A stretch of DNA of 36,590 bases from Rhodospirillaceae bacterium CCH5-H10 (GCA_001557035.1 LSKJ01000508.1:1-36590); one strand, 5' to 3'. Positions 18,898 to 28,080 are shown, counted from the first letter of the stretch. A program made the numbers and translations. The notes: a model not told the origin generated them from the letters alone.

Positions 18898-20292
18898 TCA
18901 GCCGATCGCGGGGTGCTTTTTGTCCGTACCCGCCGCCCGTTCCCAGGCGCGCGCGACCTGGAAGACGGTGGCTTCGTCGAAGTAGCGGCCGACAAACTGG
19001 ACCGAGACCGGCAGGCCGCCCTTCGACAGGCCGGCCATCATGGCGAGCGCGGGATGGCCGGTGACGTTGAACGGCGTGCGCGCCTGGCGCGGATAGGTGC
19101 GCTCGACCTCGGCCGGATTGTCGATGCGGCAGGCCGGGTCCATCGAGCTGGCGCAGAGCAGGACATCGACCTCGCGCAAGGCCGCCTCGACCTCGGCGAT
19201 CATCTGCAGGCGGCGGCGGCTCGCCAGCATGTAGTCGCCCGCGCTCATGAAGGCGCCGGCCATCAGGCGCTGACGCCCCAGCTTCCCGTAGTCGCCCGGT
19301 CGCTCGCCCAGCCACGGCCCATGGATCGACCAGGCCTCGCTCTGCAGGATCACGCGATTCACGGCGCCGAACTCGACGAGCGTCGGCAACTTGATGTCGC
19401 GCAGGTCCGCGCCTTCGAGCTGAAGGCTGCGGGCGACATGTTCCAGCGCTGCCGTGACTTCCGGATCGGCCGGTGTGTCGATCTCATGGAAGTGGCGCAC
19501 GAAGCCCACGCGAAGCCCACGCAGGCTGCGGTCGAGCGCGGCGCCATAATGGCCTTGGGACGCGGCCGCGCTGCCGGGATCGAGCGGATCGTGGCCGGCG
19601 ATCGTCTCCAGCATCAGCGCGTTGTCCGCGACAGTGCGCGTCATCGGCCCGACATGGTCGAGCGTGAAGGACAGCGGAAAGACACCACGGCGCGAGACCA
19701 GGCCATAGGTCGGCTTCAGGCCGACGATGCCGCAGCAGCTCGCCGGATTGCGCACGCTGCCGCCGGTGTCGGTGCCCAGCGCCATCGGGAACAGGCCGGC
19801 CGCCACGCCCGAGCCGGAGCCCGAGGAGGAACCGCCGGGATGATGATCCGGGTTCCAGGGATTGCGCGCCGGCGGCCACGGGAGATCGAAGCTCGGCCCC
19901 CCGATGGCGAACTCGTGCGTCGAGAGCTTGCCCAGCACGATGGCGCCCGCGCCGCGCAGCTTCTCGACGCAGACCGCGTCGGACGTTGCCATGTTGTCCT
20001 GCAGGACCTTGGAATGGCAGGTCGTCGGCAGGCCCGCGACGTTGATGATGTCCTTGATGCCGACCGGCACGCCGTGCAGCGGCCCGCGCAGCCTCCCCGA
20101 CCTGGCCTCCGTCTCGGCGGCCTTCGCCGCCTGCATCGCGGCTTCGCCATCGACGCGGATGAAGGCATTGAGAGTCGGGTCGAGCTTCTCGATGCGGTCG
20201 AGCAGCGCCTTGGTGAGATCGACGGGCGAAAGCTCCTTCGTCGCGATGGCGTGGGCGGCGGCGCTCGCCGTCATCCAGTGCAGGTCGCTCAT
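18898..20292 (-). CDS. Amidase-signature family hydrolase (AtzE/GatA-like)
   Basis: 464 residues, cytosolic. The amidase-signature catalytic triad is visible: K80 (VGIKDIINVAG), cis-Ser S155 in the Gly/Ser-rich loop (PGGSSSGSGSG) and the nucleophile S179 (TDTGGSVRNPAS); the 24-residue spacing between the serines is that of the family. ATG at 20292 overlaps the stop of a 60-aa upstream gene (ATGA), which points to a two-subunit enzyme like AtzE-AtzG or GatA-GatC. No GatB is nearby, so it is not the tRNA amidotransferase. Likely hydrolyses a small amide within the adjacent N-compound catabolic set. Confidence 0.92.
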   Translation of the reverse strand: MSDLHWMTASAAAHAIATKELSPVDLTKALLDRIEKLDPTLNAFIRVDGEAAMQAAKAAETEARSGRLRGPLHGVPVGIKDIINVAGLPTTCHSKVLQDNMATSDAVCVEKLRGAGAIVLGKLSTHEFAIGGPSFDLPWPPARNPWNPDHHPGGSSSGSGSGVAAGLFPMALGTDTGGSVRNPASCCGIVGLKPTYGLVSRRGVFPLSFTLDHVGPMTRTVADNALMLETIAGHDPLDPGSAAASQGHYGAALDRSLRGLRVGFVRHFHEIDTPADPEVTAALEHVARSLQLEGADLRDIKLPTLVEFGAVNRVILQSEAWSIHGPWLGERPGDYGKLGRQRLMAGAFMSAGDYMLASRRRLQMIAEVEAALREVDVLLCASSMDPACRIDNPAEVERTYPRQARTPFNVTGHPALAMMAGLSKGGLPVSVQFVGRYFDEATVFQVARAWERAAGTDKKHPAIG

Positions 20293-20471
20293 AGCGTGGT
20301 CCCCGCCTTCATGGGTGGCCACGGTTCGGCGGTCGGATCGGCCGGACGCTTGATCTTGTGCGCCACGTCGGCCGCCTGCTTCGCGGCGACCGTCACGTCC
20401 TCGGGAAATTCCGCCAGTGCCTTGGCGAGCCCGGCGGAACGCGCGAGCACTTCAATCGTTTCCTTGTTCAC
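20289..20471 (-). CDS. Small amidase partner, AtzG/GatC-like
   Basis: 60 residues from a GTG start with GGAG seven bases upstream. The stop overlaps the amidase ATG, so the two proteins are made in step. The sequence is helical with an FPEDV segment at about 22-26 and ends in ADPTAEPWPPMKAG, the short acidic-Pro motif seen at the C-terminus of AtzG/DUF4089-type partners. AtzG and GatC are small subunits that wrap around and stabilise their amidase-signature partner. The assignment rests on size, position and this C-terminal motif, not on a full alignment. Confidence 0.65.
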   Translation of the reverse strand: MNKETIEVLARSAGLAKALAEFPEDVTVAAKQAADVAHKIKRPADPTAEPWPPMKAGTTL

Positions 20472-20565
20472 GCATTCTCTCCTTCAGCCCGGAAGAGGTC
20501 AGCACGAGTCGTGCCAGCCCGTCCATCCGCGCCGGGGCACGACGGAAGCGAGACCGGGGGACGGC

Positions 20566-22734
20566 GTGGCAGATCATACGACGGCAATCTTCGCAGCCGA
20601 GCTGATCCTGCTGCTGTTCTTCGGCCGCCTGATCGGCGAGCTGATGACGCGAATCGGCCAGCCAGCCATCTTCGGCCAGCTCCTGGCCGGCGTGCTGCTG
20701 GGCCCTTCAGTCTTCGGCCTGCTGTTGCCCGACCTGCGGGCGATCGTCTTTCCCAACACGCCGGCGCTGAAGAGCATGATAGATGCCGTCTCGCAGATCG
20801 GCATCCTGCTCCTGCTGCTGCTTACCGGCATGGAGACCAACCTCGCGCTGGTGAACCGCAAGCGCCGGGCGGTGATCTCGACCTCGCTGCTGGGCATCGC
20901 CATCCCCTTCGCCTGCGGCGTGGCGCTGGCCTACCTGCTGCCGATGGAGCTGATCCCCTCTCCGGCCGCGCGGCTGGTGACGGCCCTGTTCCTGGGCACG
21001 GCGCTGTCGATCTCCTCGGTCAAGATCGTGGCCATGGTGCTGATGGAAGTGGGCGCCATCCGCCGCGATCTCGGCCAGCTCATCCTGGCAACCGCGATCC
21101 TCGACGACACGCTCGCGTGGGTGATCATCGCCGTCATCTCGGGAATCGCCGCCCACGGCACGGTGAGCCTGGCCGACGTCGGAACGAGCCTGGCGCTGAC
21201 GGCGATCTTCCTCGCCGCCAGTCTCACCGTCGGCCGGCGGTTGGTGGCGCGCATCATCCTGTGGTGCAACGACAACCTGACCATCGAAATGCCGGTCATC
21301 AGCGCGATCCTGGTGATCACGCTCGCGATGGCGCTGATGACCGAGCTGATCGGAGTCCACACGGCGCTGGGCGCCTTCATCGCCGGCATGCTGATCGGAC
21401 AATCGCCCATCCTGACCGAGCATATCGAGGGCGAGCTGCGCGGCTTCATCATCGCCTTCTTCAGCCCGGTCTTCTTCGCCGTGGCCGGCCTTGGAATGGA
21501 CCTGCGCACGCTGTTCGACCCGACCCTGGCGCTGTTCACCCTGGCGATCATCGTCGTCGCCAGCGTCGGCAAGTTTTTAGGCGCGCTGGTCGGCGGCAAG
21601 CTGGGCGGACTGACGGGGCTGGAATCGCTGGCCCTGGCGACCGGCCTCAACGCGCGCGGCTCGACCGAGGTCATCATCGCCAGTATCGGCCTGTCGATGG
21701 GGGCGCTCAGCAACCAGCTCTACACGATGATCGTCGCCATGGCGGTGGTGACGACGATGATCATGCCGCCGACGCTGCGCTGGGCGATGGCACGCGTGCC
21801 GCTGCGCGAGGAAGAGTCGAAGCGACTCGACAAGGAGGATGCCGAGCAGAACCAGATCGTGCCGAAGATGGAGCGCGCGCTGGTGCTGGCGGACGACAGC
21901 GCCAATGGAAAATGGACGACAGCCGTCGCCGGCCTGTTCGCTGGCCGCCAGAGGGTGCTGACGACGGTGTTGCAGCCGGCGAAGAGCGAGGCCGCAGACG
22001 AAGAGAAGCCTTCGGTGAAGGACAGACTGGCCGAGGCGATGCGGACGGCGCTCGACCGCGGCCCGCCGCAATCGGCGAAGGGAGAGGCGCCCGACGACGC
22101 CGTAGCGGTCCGCGTACCGGTCGAGGAACTGCTGCAGGTGCGCGAGCCGGCGCCCGAGGGCGGCATCGAGAAGGAAGCCGCCAAGGGCTACAGCATCGCC
22201 TTCGTCGGTCTCGACCAGCCGATCTCGACCGACGCGCCGCGCTTCGAGGAGCGACTGCAGCGCCTGGTCGCGTCGTTCGACGGTCCCGTCGCGATCCTGG
22301 TCAATGGCGGCCGCACCCCGGTTTCCACCGGGCCGCTCGACATCCTGGTCCCGACCGGTGGCAGCCCCGACGCCCGCCTCGCCACCGAGATTGCACTCGC
22401 CGTATCGGCCGCCAGCCACGGCAAGCTCACGGCGCTGCACGTCTTCGATCCCAGCGAGGACACGCTGCTGCTGCGCGGCCGCGCCCGCCGCCTCGGCATG
22501 TCGGTGCTGGTCGATGTCCACCGGTTGGGCAAGCGCGGTGGCGTGCCGGTGCGTGGCCTCACCGCGACGAACACCCACCCCGAACGGGAGATCCGTCGCG
22601 CGGCCTTGCGCGGTCGCTACGATCTCGTCGTGCTGGGAACTTCGCTTCGCCACGGCGACGCGAAGTTCCTGAGCTCGCGCAGCCTGGGCCTGATCAAGTC
22701 GATCAGGAACCCGGTACTGCTGGTCGCCCGCTGA
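20566..22734 (+). CDS. Kef-type cation:proton antiporter (CPA2) with C-terminal Usp-like domain
   Basis: 722 residues from GTG 20566, with GGGGGA five bases upstream; the frame is open far upstream only as an antisense artefact. Residues about 5-405 form the Na+/H+ exchanger core with some 12 helices, including the ATAILDDTLAW helix with paired acidic residues and GVHTALGAFIAGMLIGQSP. A charged linker follows (about 410-545), then a universal-stress-protein-like domain (about 545-722) ending YDLVVLGTSLRHGD...RNPVLLVAR, which may sense nucleotides. Exchanges K+ or Na+ for protons across the inner membrane. Divergent from the amidase pair; its stop is 7 bases from the convergent patatin stop. 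Confidence 0.92.
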   Translation: MADHTTAIFAAELILLLFFGRLIGELMTRIGQPAIFGQLLAGVLLGPSVFGLLLPDLRAIVFPNTPALKSMIDAVSQIGILLLLLLTGMETNLALVNRKRRAVISTSLLGIAIPFACGVALAYLLPMELIPSPAARLVTALFLGTALSISSVKIVAMVLMEVGAIRRDLGQLILATAILDDTLAWVIIAVISGIAAHGTVSLADVGTSLALTAIFLAASLTVGRRLVARIILWCNDNLTIEMPVISAILVITLAMALMTELIGVHTALGAFIAGMLIGQSPILTEHIEGELRGFIIAFFSPVFFAVAGLGMDLRTLFDPTLALFTLAIIVVASVGKFLGALVGGKLGGLTGLESLALATGLNARGSTEVIIASIGLSMGALSNQLYTMIVAMAVVTTMIMPPTLRWAMARVPLREEESKRLDKEDAEQNQIVPKMERALVLADDSANGKWTTAVAGLFAGRQRVLTTVLQPAKSEAADEEKPSVKDRLAEAMRTALDRGPPQSAKGEAPDDAVAVRVPVEELLQVREPAPEGGIEKEAAKGYSIAFVGLDQPISTDAPRFEERLQRLVASFDGPVAILVNGGRTPVSTGPLDILVPTGGSPDARLATEIALAVSAASHGKLTALHVFDPSEDTLLLRGRARRLGMSVLVDVHRLGKRGGVPVRGLTATNTHPEREIRRAALRGRYDLVVLGTSLRHGDAKFLSSRSLGLIKSIRNPVLLVAR

Positions 22735-22741
22735 CGGGACG

Positions 22742-23941
22742 TCAGCGCGTCGGCACGCCGGCCGGGGCGCCGAGGCCCGGCGGATGCTTGTGCCAGGCGC
22801 GGCCTTCCACGATCTGGCGCACGCCGTACTCGTAGAGCGCGTTCATGTAGGCCTGGTCGAACTCGCCCTTCTTGGGCGCATCGAAGTCGCGTCCGATATA
22901 GGCGAGGTTGTAGTCGACCTTGTCGCGCTGCGAGACGAAGTAGGTGCGCAGCACATCGTTGACGCCGCTGGCCGCCAGCATCGTGGCAATCGCGCGGCCG
23001 GCAATGGTGATCGTGCGGCGTTCCGCCATCGCATAGTCCGGATCGAGGCGCGCGTTGCGGATGATGTAGGCGTGGCGCTCCCGCTTCGACGTCGACATGT
23101 CGATCGACGGCGGATAGAGGAACAGCTGGGCAATGGCGCCGCCATCAACGTGCAGTTCCTGGTACTTCTTGCCGTCGAGTTCGACGTCGATCAGCACCGG
23201 CTGGAAGGCGCCGGGGATGGCGGCCGAGGCGCGAAGGATCTCGCGAAAAAGAGCGAGCGAGCCCGGCTTTCCGCTGGCGGCGATGGCACCGATGTTCCAG
23301 ATCACCGGCCGCTGGGCATCGAGATCGGTCGTGCCGATCATCAGCAGCCGGCCCTTGTTGTATTCGACGGCGATCGCATCCAGCAGCTTCTGGTCGGCAT
23401 ACTTGGCGATGACCTCGGCCAGAGGCCCGGTATCGGCCATGGCATCGTCGAACAGGGCCGCCGTGAGGCCGCGCATGCGATACACCTTGTCCGGCGTCAT
23501 GGTCGTATAGACCTCGCGCAGCTGCGCATCGTAGTCGGAGCCGAGGAAGGCAAACGGCGCAATCAGCGCACCGGTGCTGACGCCGGTGACCATCTTGAAG
23601 CGCGGCCGGTTGCCCACCGCCGTCCATCCGTTCAGCAGGCCCGCACCGAACGCACCGTTGTCGCCGCCTCCGGACACCGCGAGGAAGTAGGCCGGCGGCG
23701 CCTTGGCGGGCAGCGGTCCCTGGGCGCGCAGGGCGGCCGCCTCGCGCAGGCCGGACTGCAGGCCTTCGTCGATCATCAGCTTGGGATCCCCGTCGGCATA
23801 GAAGCGCGCATTGGGAATGCCGAGCGGCATGGCCCGCGCCGTGTCCACCCGCGGCACCGCGTCTCCGCGGTCGGGAATGGAGCAGCCCGTGCCGACCAGG
23901 CACGCCAGGGCCACCGCAAGCAGCAAGCGATTTATCGACAT
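22742..23941 (-). CDS. Patatin-like phospholipase lipoprotein
   Basis: 399 residues; GGGAGG four bases before the ATG sets the start. Lipoprotein signal with lipobox VGTGC (C20). The patatin catalytic features follow in order: oxyanion loop GGGDNG (91-96), nucleophile elbow GVSTG (S122) and the catalytic Asp of DGG (D266). It should be an acyl-ester hydrolase anchored on the periplasmic face or at the outer membrane. Last gene of a tight minus-strand run, 23 bases after rlmI. The target lipid is unknown. Confidence 0.92.
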   Translation of the reverse strand: MSINRLLLAVALACLVGTGCSIPDRGDAVPRVDTARAMPLGIPNARFYADGDPKLMIDEGLQSGLREAAALRAQGPLPAKAPPAYFLAVSGGGDNGAFGAGLLNGWTAVGNRPRFKMVTGVSTGALIAPFAFLGSDYDAQLREVYTTMTPDKVYRMRGLTAALFDDAMADTGPLAEVIAKYADQKLLDAIAVEYNKGRLLMIGTTDLDAQRPVIWNIGAIAASGKPGSLALFREILRASAAIPGAFQPVLIDVELDGKKYQELHVDGGAIAQLFLYPPSIDMSTSKRERHAYIIRNARLDPDYAMAERRTITIAGRAIATMLAASGVNDVLRTYFVSQRDKVDYNLAYIGRDFDAPKKGEFDQAYMNALYEYGVRQIVEGRAWHKHPPGLGAPAGVPTR

Positions 23942-23964
23942 GTTTCCTCCCCCGAGGTCTTCGA

Positions 23965-25149
23965 TCAGTCGAGTTGAAGCACCATGGCTTTCAGATAGGC
24001 CGTTTCCGGCAGGCTGGGATGGACCGGATGGTCGAGCGCCGCGCCGCTGCTCAGCAGGATGCGGCCGTTGCGCTGGGCATCGCGCAGGCCACGCCGGACC
24101 TGCTCGGCGAACAGCGGCGGATCGACCAGATGCGAGCAGGAAGCCACGAAGAAGAAGCCGCCCTTGGTGACCAGCGGCGCCGCCAGGCGCACCAGCTTGC
24201 GATAGCCCTGCGCGCCGGTCTTGAGATCCTTGCGGCTCTTCACGAAGGCCGGCGGGTCGCAGATCACCACCTCGTAGCTGCGCGGCTTTTCCTTCTCCAG
24301 CGTCTCGAACACCTCGCCCTTCTGGAACGAGACGATCTTGTCGACATCGTTCAAAGTGGCGGCCCTCTGCGCGGCGTTGAGCGCGGGCTGCGAGCGATCG
24401 AGGCAGACGACCGCCTTGGCGCCACGCTTCGCGGCCAGCACGCCGAAGCCGCCGCTGTAGCAATAGGCGTCGAGGACGCGCGCATCCTTGGCCAGCCCCG
24501 CCATGAAGCGCCGGTTGTCGCGCTGGTCGTAGAACCAGCCGGTCTTCTGTCCTTCCGAGAGATCGGCCACGAAGCGCGCCTCGTTCTCGATCAGTTCGAT
24601 GCTGCCGGCCTCGCCCTTGGCGACCACGACCTCGCGCTTCAGGCCCTCGAGCTCGCGCACCGGCGAGTCGTTCTTGAGGATGATCGTGGTCGGCGAGAAC
24701 TCCGCCTCCAGTGCCTCGAGCAGGACCGGCGTCAGCGCCTCCATGCCGGCGGTATTCACCTGCACCACGAAGGCATCGCCGAACCGGTCGACGATCACGC
24801 CGGGGATGCCATCGGCCTCGGCATGGATCAGCCGGTAGTAAGGCACGCCGACCAGCCGGTCGCGCAGCGCGGCCGCCCGGGTCAGGAGCCGTCCGAAGAA
24901 CAGCGCATCGGCCTGTGCTTCAGGGTTCGTGCTGAGAAGGCGCGCGGCGATCAGCGAATGCGGATTGAACGTGCAGACACCGAGCGCTTCGCCACCCGGC
25001 GCGCGCAGGGTGGCCAGGCTGCCCACCGGGATCGCCTTGGCGTCGGCATCCATCAGGATTTCGTTGGAAAAGGCCCAGGGATGGCCGCCGCGGACGCGGC
25101 GATCCTCGCCGGCGCGCAGGATGACGGTGGGGAGTTTCTTCACGGCCAC
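23965..25149 (-). CDS. rlmI: Class I SAM-dependent rRNA (cytosine-C5) methyltransferase RlmI-like
   Basis: 394 residues from a GTG start (GGAG eight bases upstream). N-terminal PUA RNA-binding domain (about 5-80, RVRGGHPWAFSNEI), then the Rossmann methyltransferase with VLDAYCYSGGFGVLA (SAM motif I), CLDRS (motif II), the catalytic-loop motif DPPAFVKS, and the C-terminal VASCSH. RlmI of E. coli modifies C1962 of 23S rRNA. Three bases separate it from the ggt stop, so it shares that transcript. Confidence 0.92.
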   Translation of the reverse strand: MAVKKLPTVILRAGEDRRVRGGHPWAFSNEILMDADAKAIPVGSLATLRAPGGEALGVCTFNPHSLIAARLLSTNPEAQADALFFGRLLTRAAALRDRLVGVPYYRLIHAEADGIPGVIVDRFGDAFVVQVNTAGMEALTPVLLEALEAEFSPTTIILKNDSPVRELEGLKREVVVAKGEAGSIELIENEARFVADLSEGQKTGWFYDQRDNRRFMAGLAKDARVLDAYCYSGGFGVLAAKRGAKAVVCLDRSQPALNAAQRAATLNDVDKIVSFQKGEVFETLEKEKPRSYEVVICDPPAFVKSRKDLKTGAQGYRKLVRLAAPLVTKGGFFFVASCSHLVDPPLFAEQVRRGLRDAQRNGRILLSSGAALDHPVHPSLPETAYLKAMVLQLD

Positions 25150-25152
25150 GTT

Positions 25153-26808
25153 CTACTCTCCTCGGGCGACGCCATCGCGCCGCGGGTCGGCGCCGCCTTC
25201 CCACCCGTCGCCCGTGCGCCGGATGGCCGTCAGGCCGCCTTCATGCCGGCGGACTTGTACTTCATGGCCCAGCTTGCGCAAGGCGTCCGCCTGGTCGGCG
25301 ATCGGCGTGCCCTCCTCCAGTTCCGTGGCGCCGTTGAGATTGGCCACCCGTGGCAGGTCGACCGCCGCCTGCGCCGAGAGGTCCCAGTCGAGCAGCCCGA
25401 TCAGGGTCTGCAGCGTGTCGCCGATGATCCGGGCGCCGCCGGCCGAGCCCAAGGCCGCCACCAGCTTGCCGTCCCGGTCGAGGACGAAGGTCGGCGACAT
25501 CGACGAGCGCGGGCGCTTGCCGGGCTGCACGCGGTTGGCGACCGGCTTGCCGTCCAGCTCGGGGCGCGGCGAGAAATCGGTCAGCTCGTTGTTCAGGATG
25601 AAGCCGCGCACCATCATCTGTGCGCCGAACGGCGCCTCGATGGTGGTGGTGAAGCTGACCGCATTGCCCCAGCGGTCGACGATGCTGATGTGGCTGGTGC
25701 CGCGCTCGACATAGCCCGGTGGCACGCCCGGCCCGACCTTGCCCATGCTGCGGTCCGGCGACATCAATTTCCGCCGCTCGTCGAGATAGCCGGGCGACAG
25801 GAGACCCGCCACCGGCACGTCCACGAACGCCGGATCGGCGACGTAACGGTCGCGGTCGGCGAAGGCCAGCCGGCTCCCCTCGGCGATCAGGTGGACCGCC
25901 CGCAGGTCGTTGGGGGCGTCGCGCTGGATGTCGAAGGGCTGGAGCAGGCCCAGCACCTGCAGGATCGCGATGCCACCCGACGAGGGCGGCGGCATGCCGC
26001 ACACGGTCCACACCCGGTAGGTCCCGCAGACGGCCTCGCGCCGGACCGGCTTGTAGTCTGCCAGATCGGCGGCGGAGAGCGTGCCGGGCCGGCGATGGCC
26101 GCGCACCCGCCCGACGATCTCGGCCGCGATCGGACCCTGATACAGGACGTTCGCGCCGCGCGAGGCGATCAGCCCCATCGTGTCGGCGAGCGCCCGATTG
26201 ACGATGCGGTCGCCCCGCTCGCGCGGCGATCCATCGACATGGAAGTAGGTCTCGCGGATCGCCGCCTCATCCCGCAGCGCCGGCATCCGCTGCAGCCAGG
26301 CCGCGAGCCGCGGAGACACCGGAAAGCCATTGCGGGCCGCGGCGATTGCCGGCTGAAACAGATCGCTCCACGCGAGTTTGCCCTTTTCACGGTGCGCGAG
26401 TTCCAGCATGGCCACCAGGCCGGGCACGCCGACCGAAATGCCGGAGGCGACGGCCTCGCGATAGCCGAGCGGCCTGCCGTCGGGCGCGAGGAACATGCCG
26501 GGCGTGGCGCCGGCCGGCGCCGTCTCGCGGCCGTCATAGACCGTGATGGCGCGGCTCGTGCCGTCGTAATGCAGCAGGAAGCCGCCGCCGCCGATCCCCG
26601 AGGCATGCGGCTCGACCACCCCCAGCACCATCTGCACGGCGATCGCGGCATCGACGGCCGTGCCGCCGCGCCTCAGGATTTCAACTCCCGCTTCGACCGC
26701 CAGCGGATGAGCCGCCGCGACCATCGACGGCGGCGCCGCCTGCACGGCCGGCACGCGCGCGACTGCAACCAGCAGCAGCGAGATACCGAGCAGGCGACGC
26801 AGGATCAT
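25153..26808 (-). CDS. ggt: Gamma-glutamyltransferase (gamma-glutamyltranspeptidase)
   Basis: 551 residues; signal peptide about 1-24 (VQAA), so the enzyme is periplasmic. It cleaves itself before the catalytic threonine T371 (RGTSHISIVDRWGN); the large subunit carries the ASGIGGGGF loop and VYDGRETAP, and the small subunit ends in the SAGGARIIGDT stretch. It transfers or hydrolyses gamma-glutamyl groups of glutathione. The ATG overlaps the stop of the upstream methyltransferase gene (ATGA) and rlmI follows three bases after its stop. Confidence 0.95.
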   Translation of the reverse strand: MILRRLLGISLLLVAVARVPAVQAAPPSMVAAAHPLAVEAGVEILRRGGTAVDAAIAVQMVLGVVEPHASGIGGGGFLLHYDGTSRAITVYDGRETAPAGATPGMFLAPDGRPLGYREAVASGISVGVPGLVAMLELAHREKGKLAWSDLFQPAIAAARNGFPVSPRLAAWLQRMPALRDEAAIRETYFHVDGSPRERGDRIVNRALADTMGLIASRGANVLYQGPIAAEIVGRVRGHRRPGTLSAADLADYKPVRREAVCGTYRVWTVCGMPPPSSGGIAILQVLGLLQPFDIQRDAPNDLRAVHLIAEGSRLAFADRDRYVADPAFVDVPVAGLLSPGYLDERRKLMSPDRSMGKVGPGVPPGYVERGTSHISIVDRWGNAVSFTTTIEAPFGAQMMVRGFILNNELTDFSPRPELDGKPVANRVQPGKRPRSSMSPTFVLDRDGKLVAALGSAGGARIIGDTLQTLIGLLDWDLSAQAAVDLPRVANLNGATELEEGTPIADQADALRKLGHEVQVRRHEGGLTAIRRTGDGWEGGADPRRDGVARGE

Positions 26809-27608
26809 GCGCGGCGCGCCACGATGAAGAGACGGCGGAAGGGAAACAGCGTGATGCCGTCCGCGCGCGTCGGATAGGCCTTCGCGAGCAGCGCCGCATA
26901 GGCATTGTAGAAGTCGGTGCGCTCCGGCTCCTGCAGCAGTTCGAGATAGGGCCGCAGTCCGGTCGACGAGGTGTACTGCGCCACCGGATCCTTGCCGGTG
27001 AGCGGCTGCTGGTAGATCGACTCCCAGACTTCGAGCTCCGAACAGAGCGGCTTCAGCGCGTCGTAGTAGCGCGCCGGCTCCAGAACCGGCGCGATGGGGC
27101 GCACCCTGGCAAGCTTGTCGCGCCAGGGACCGGCCTCGGCCGCCTGCTTCATCGACGCATGCGAAGGCGCCTCGTGGTTGCGCGGCATCTGGATGGCGAG
27201 CTGGCCGCCCGACGGCAGCAGCTTCAGCAGGCCCGGAAACATGTCGATATGCCCGTCGAGCCACTGATAGGCGGCGTTGCTGTAGAGGATGCCGGGCGGC
27301 AGGCCGGGCTTGAAATGCGCGAGATCGCCCTTGTCGAAGGTGACGCGGGCATCGACCGTCTGGCTGCGCGCCTTGGCCAGCATCTCTTCCGACGAATCGA
27401 TGCCGACGACCGGCGCCTCCGGGAAGCGCTCCGCGAGGATGCGCGAGATGTTACCGGCGCCGCAGCCCAGATCGTAGATCGCATGGCCCGGCCGCGTGCC
27501 GTTCGCCGGATCGAGCCTTCCCATCAGGTCGAGCGCCGGCCGCATGCGATGGTCGGCGAACTTCAGGTAGAGATTGGCGTCCCATGTCGTCGACTTGCCG
27601 TCGCTCAC
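26805..27608 (-). CDS. tam: Trans-aconitate 2-methyltransferase-like SAM methyltransferase
   Basis: 267 residues from GTG 27608, with GGAG seven bases upstream inside the preceding gene's end. Class I methyltransferase with motif I YDLGCGAGN (45-53), acidic motif II VVGIDSSEEM, and the Tam-typical SNAAYQWLDGH and QMPRNHEAPSH segments. Tam methylates trans-aconitate, a toxic by-product of the citrate cycle. It starts one base after the stop of the AhpD-like gene and its stop overlaps ggt, so it is translationally coupled on both sides. The family call is good; the exact substrate is inferred. Confidence 0.88.
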   Translation of the reverse strand: MSDGKSTTWDANLYLKFADHRMRPALDLMGRLDPANGTRPGHAIYDLGCGAGNISRILAERFPEAPVVGIDSSEEMLAKARSQTVDARVTFDKGDLAHFKPGLPPGILYSNAAYQWLDGHIDMFPGLLKLLPSGGQLAIQMPRNHEAPSHASMKQAAEAGPWRDKLARVRPIAPVLEPARYYDALKPLCSELEVWESIYQQPLTGKDPVAQYTSSTGLRPYLELLQEPERTDFYNAYAALLAKAYPTRADGITLFPFRRLFIVARRA

Positions 27609-27609
27609 G

Positions 27610-28008
27610 TCACTTCTCCTCGAATGCCGCGTCGACCGGCACGCGATAGGCCGTCGCGATCTTGTTGCCCTTCTGCGCGGCCAGCACGACCGCCATGAAC
27701 TCCCCGAACATCTCCTCGGTCATGCCCTTCCCGCGCGCCATGGTGCCGTGCGAGGCGATGCAGTAGTCGCACTGGTTGGCGACCGACACGGCGAGATAGA
27801 TCAGCTCCTTGGTGAGTCCGTCGAGCGCGCCGGGCGCCATCACCGCCTTCATCTCGGCGGCGAAGCGCTCCATCGTGTCGGGATGGCGCGCGAGCGCCTT
27901 CCAGACGTTGTTGATGTTCGCCGGATCGCTGCCGCGCGCCTTGGCGATGCCCTCGACCACCGCCCTGGCCCGCGGGTTCATGTCCTTGTACTCGGTCAGC
28001 TTGGCCAT
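27610..28008 (-). CDS. Carboxymuconolactone decarboxylase / AhpD-like protein
   Basis: 132 residues. All-helical CMD fold with the AhpD-type redox motif CDYC-ASH (C80, C83, H87), which suggests a peroxidase or thiol-disulfide activity rather than a decarboxylase. The ATG at 28008 has GGAG at ten bases; an alternative is M10 (MNPRARA). First gene after the phaB terminator and head of the AhpD-tam-ggt-rlmI-patatin run. A link with ggt through glutathione or thiol metabolism is possible but not shown. Confidence 0.87.
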   Translation of the reverse strand: MAKLTEYKDMNPRARAVVEGIAKARGSDPANINNVWKALARHPDTMERFAAEMKAVMAPGALDGLTKELIYLAVSVANQCDYCIASHGTMARGKGMTEEMFGEFMAVVLAAQKGNKIATAYRVPVDAAFEEK

Positions 28009-28027
28009 GCTTGGTTTGCTCCAGGAA

Positions 28028-28056
28028 TGAAAAGGGCCGGCAACGTGCCGGCCCCA
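28028..28056 (-). terminator. Rho-independent terminator after phaB
   Basis: On the minus strand, a 9-bp perfect stem GGGCCGGCA / TGCCGGCCC (arms at 28046-28054 and 28034-28042) with loop CGT, followed by TTTTCATT. It lies 24 bases beyond the phaB stop and only about 20 bases before the AhpD-like ATG, leaving no room for a normal promoter between them. Confidence 0.8.
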
Positions 28057-28080
28057 TCTTGGCGTTTCTGCAGCGTCTGG

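Noticed and set aside
18913..20565. A plus-strand reading frame stays open for about 1.6 kb opposite the amidase and runs into the antiporter
   Set aside because: It mirrors third-position GC bias of the real amidase gene; the protein is low-complexity Arg/Ala/His-rich, and the antiporter has its own GTG with a ribosome-binding site at 20566.
23942..24463. N-terminal extension of the patatin-like protein
   Set aside because: Overlaps rlmI in another frame; the lipoprotein signal with a GGGAGG site starts at 23941.
23974..26877. 967-codon plus-strand frame opposite rlmI and ggt
   Set aside because: Antisense shadow of two well-identified genes; composition rich in R/H/A/Q without domain motifs.
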